The notes beneath the pieces were generated by a model. That model was not told the origin of the DNA. It ran no database searches and saw nothing but the letters and a program-made list of their open reading frames with translations. This document shows, one piece after another, positions 62,879 to 64,000 of a stretch of 64,000 nt of DNA; the stretch's first letter is position 1, and every line of letters begins with the position of its first letter. Both the position numbers and the translations under genes were made by a program. This DNA comes from JAMXLO01 sp963719805 (lineage in GTDB: Bacteria > Pseudomonadota > Alphaproteobacteria > Acetobacterales > Acetobacteraceae): assembly GCA_963719805.1 (NCBI GenBank), contig CAVRDF010000001.1:620001-684000 (forward strand). Direction: 5' to 3'.

Positions 62879-63808
62879 TCAGCGCCGCAGCGCGACAGGA
62901 GCAACGCGGAACGTCCGTGCGGCGGCACGACCCTGCGTGATGCCCCCACAATATTGCGCCTTGTCAGCCGGTGTGAGTTCCTGGGTCGGGCCGTTGACGG
63001 CGGTGCCTTGCGATCCCGACACGCCAGTAAATGTGCCTGACAAAGGAAGTGTCTGGTCAGCGACTGCGAGCACCGATTTTAGCGTGACGCCCTGGAATGC
63101 ATCGTTGAAGTAGTTTGCCGCCTGTTCTCCACGGCCATTGGGCTCGATCTGGAAATTCATCCAGCTCGTTACGTCATAGCTGATGACATCGTTGCCGTTG
63201 TACGCGAGGTTTGCTGACCAGGGGATCACTGTGTCCTGGAAGTCGACCATTAGTGAGGCAGTCTGCTTCAATCCAGGACCCAGCGTCACCTGGTCCTGAT
63301 ACCCATACGAATAGGAAATCGTGGTGCTCGTAGTGCTGCTTGTGCTCGTCGTGTAGGAAACGGTGCTGGTCTCCGATATGCCAACTCCCCAGCTCGGAAC
63401 GGAAGCCTGTAGCGTGACGGCTTCCGAAGTTGTCCAGCCATGCGTGACCTGGGTCGTGGCGGTTTTCTTCACGGTCTGATTGAACTGCATGATGACGATC
63501 TGCGGTTCGCTGCCGGGGCCTCCGCAGTTCACCGCTACGAGGCTTTCCACCGCGGTCGGCTGCGCAGGGGCGATGCCGGACGGCGGTCCATATACAACCT
63601 GAGATCCGATGAACGGAAAGGACGCAGGCGCGTTAACGGGGCTTACATTCTGCCACCAGCTCCTGCCTTCGGAATAGGCCCAAGCGTAGCCCTTGCTGTT
63701 CACCCAATTCGCCGCGTTCGCGGCGATCACCTGATCGCCGGTAGAGCTCTGCGCATGAGCGCCTCCGAAGGCCAGCAACGAGCTGGCTGCACCAAGCAAA
63801 CCTGCCAA
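62879..63808 (-). CDS. Secreted aerolysin/ETX-MTX2-like beta-pore-forming protein (candidate)
   Basis: 309 aa from a TTG at 63808 with GGGGGAAG 10 nt upstream; no ATG is available. A signal peptide ends at GAHA. The mature protein has an N-terminal globular part (about 25-100), then FNQTVKKTATTQVTHGWTTS, SVPSWGVGISET, and a Ser/Thr-rich amphipathic hairpin (STVSYTTSTSSTTSTTISYS, about residues 145-165). TLGPGLKQTASLMVDFQ and VISYDVTSWMNF follow. This order is the hallmark of aerolysin-fold toxins, where the hairpin forms the barrel. Actual toxicity is not shown; structural or sugar-binding roles are alternatives. Confidence 0.6.
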   Translation of the reverse strand: MAGLLGAASSLLAFGGAHAQSSTGDQVIAANAANWVNSKGYAWAYSEGRSWWQNVSPVNAPASFPFIGSQVVYGPPSGIAPAQPTAVESLVAVNCGGPGSEPQIVIMQFNQTVKKTATTQVTHGWTTSEAVTLQASVPSWGVGISETSTVSYTTSTSSTTSTTISYSYGYQDQVTLGPGLKQTASLMVDFQDTVIPWSANLAYNGNDVISYDVTSWMNFQIEPNGRGEQAANYFNDAFQGVTLKSVLAVADQTLPLSGTFTGVSGSQGTAVNGPTQELTPADKAQYCGGITQGRAAARTFRVAPVALRR

Positions 63809-63973
63809 GCGATTTATGCTTCCCCCATAACATTGCTTTTGCGTGATGCTTATAGCCTGATGGGGTTATTGAAAGCCAATCTCCGAAGGCTTCCCTAAGC
63901 AAAATCATATTCAGTACACGCGGCAGCAGCCGTGCCCATATAGCCGCGCGTTACTGGCATGAGCCGTACAACG

Positions 63974-64000
63974 TTATGCCCAGGTCAAGCCTGGGCATAA
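63974..64000. repeat. Perfect inverted repeat at window end
   Basis: TTATGCCCAGG TCAAG CCTGGGCATAA is an 11 bp perfect stem with a 5 nt loop. It resembles the REP units at 61868 in its CCGGG/TCAAG/CCCGG logic but has a different stem. The stretch 63809-63973 otherwise shows no gene. It may hold the promoter of the toxin-like gene. Confidence 0.7.

Overview
The window is a GC-rich, gene-dense chromosomal stretch. It most resembles an alphaproteobacterium of the Rhodospirillales/Acetobacteraceae type. This inference rests on the housekeeping order ubiG / lysC / ptsP / rodZ-like / ispG, on hairpin repeats typical of alphaproteobacteria (translated as MAGTSPAMT), on TTGAT-N4-ATCAA FNR/FixK boxes, and on metabolic content: etfBA with hbd, fhs, a CUT1 sugar ABC system and cytochrome c'. 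There is one tRNA (Leu, CAG). I see no rRNA, CRISPR array, transposase or phage genes.

Layout. 1-7262: an F420-type oxidoreductase (5' end outside the window), Ku, a YciE-like ferritin fold protein, a DMT exporter, an SDR, an unknown protein behind a perfect FNR box, an epimerase-like protein, gluconokinase and a HAD hydrolase. 7259-15555: a hydantoinase/FAD amine oxidase pair, two c-type cytochromes, ribokinase, a hybrid histidine kinase, tRNA-Leu and ubiG. 15619-22425: the housekeeping block lysC, flavin oxidoreductase, ptsP (EI-Ntr), rodZ-like, ispG. 22426-25700: decayed gene remnants (nucleotidyltransferase tail, CGNR zinc finger), a 51-residue membrane protein behind a second perfect FNR box, and a nitrilase-NAD kinase operon. 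25796-31787: a frameshifted acyl-CoA ligase, PhnW-like transaminase, fhs and an acyltransferase whose tail is encoded by a repeat.

31887-37732 is the most unusual part architecturally. A two-gene signalling cassette (hybrid histidine kinase with a degenerate receiver, then a REC-GGDEF protein joined by ATGA) sits between a decayed copy of the first ~100 bp of asd and the intact asd gene. 37751-45785: hbd-etfA-etfB, a twin-TM protein, an MscS-family channel overlapping a 2OG-Fe dioxygenase, and an LLM flavin oxidoreductase coupled to a LigJ-type hydratase. 45836-52777: envelope polysaccharide genes (GT4, O-antigen ligase-like, OpgH-like, FkbM) interlocked with a CobW GTPase and a WD40 protein. 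52820-53561: a cupredoxin behind a possible Fur box, and a DUF1330 protein.

53574-61841 is a seven-gene minus-strand catabolic operon. A CUT1 ABC importer feeds an HpaB-type flavin monooxygenase, an enolase-superfamily enzyme and a D-2-hydroxyacid dehydrogenase. 61868-64000 holds hairpin repeats, a deleted secretin pseudogene and a secreted protein that looks like an aerolysin/MTX2-type beta-pore-forming protein. That protein is the best candidate here for something under-described.

All family assignments were made by reading the sequence. No database search was run.
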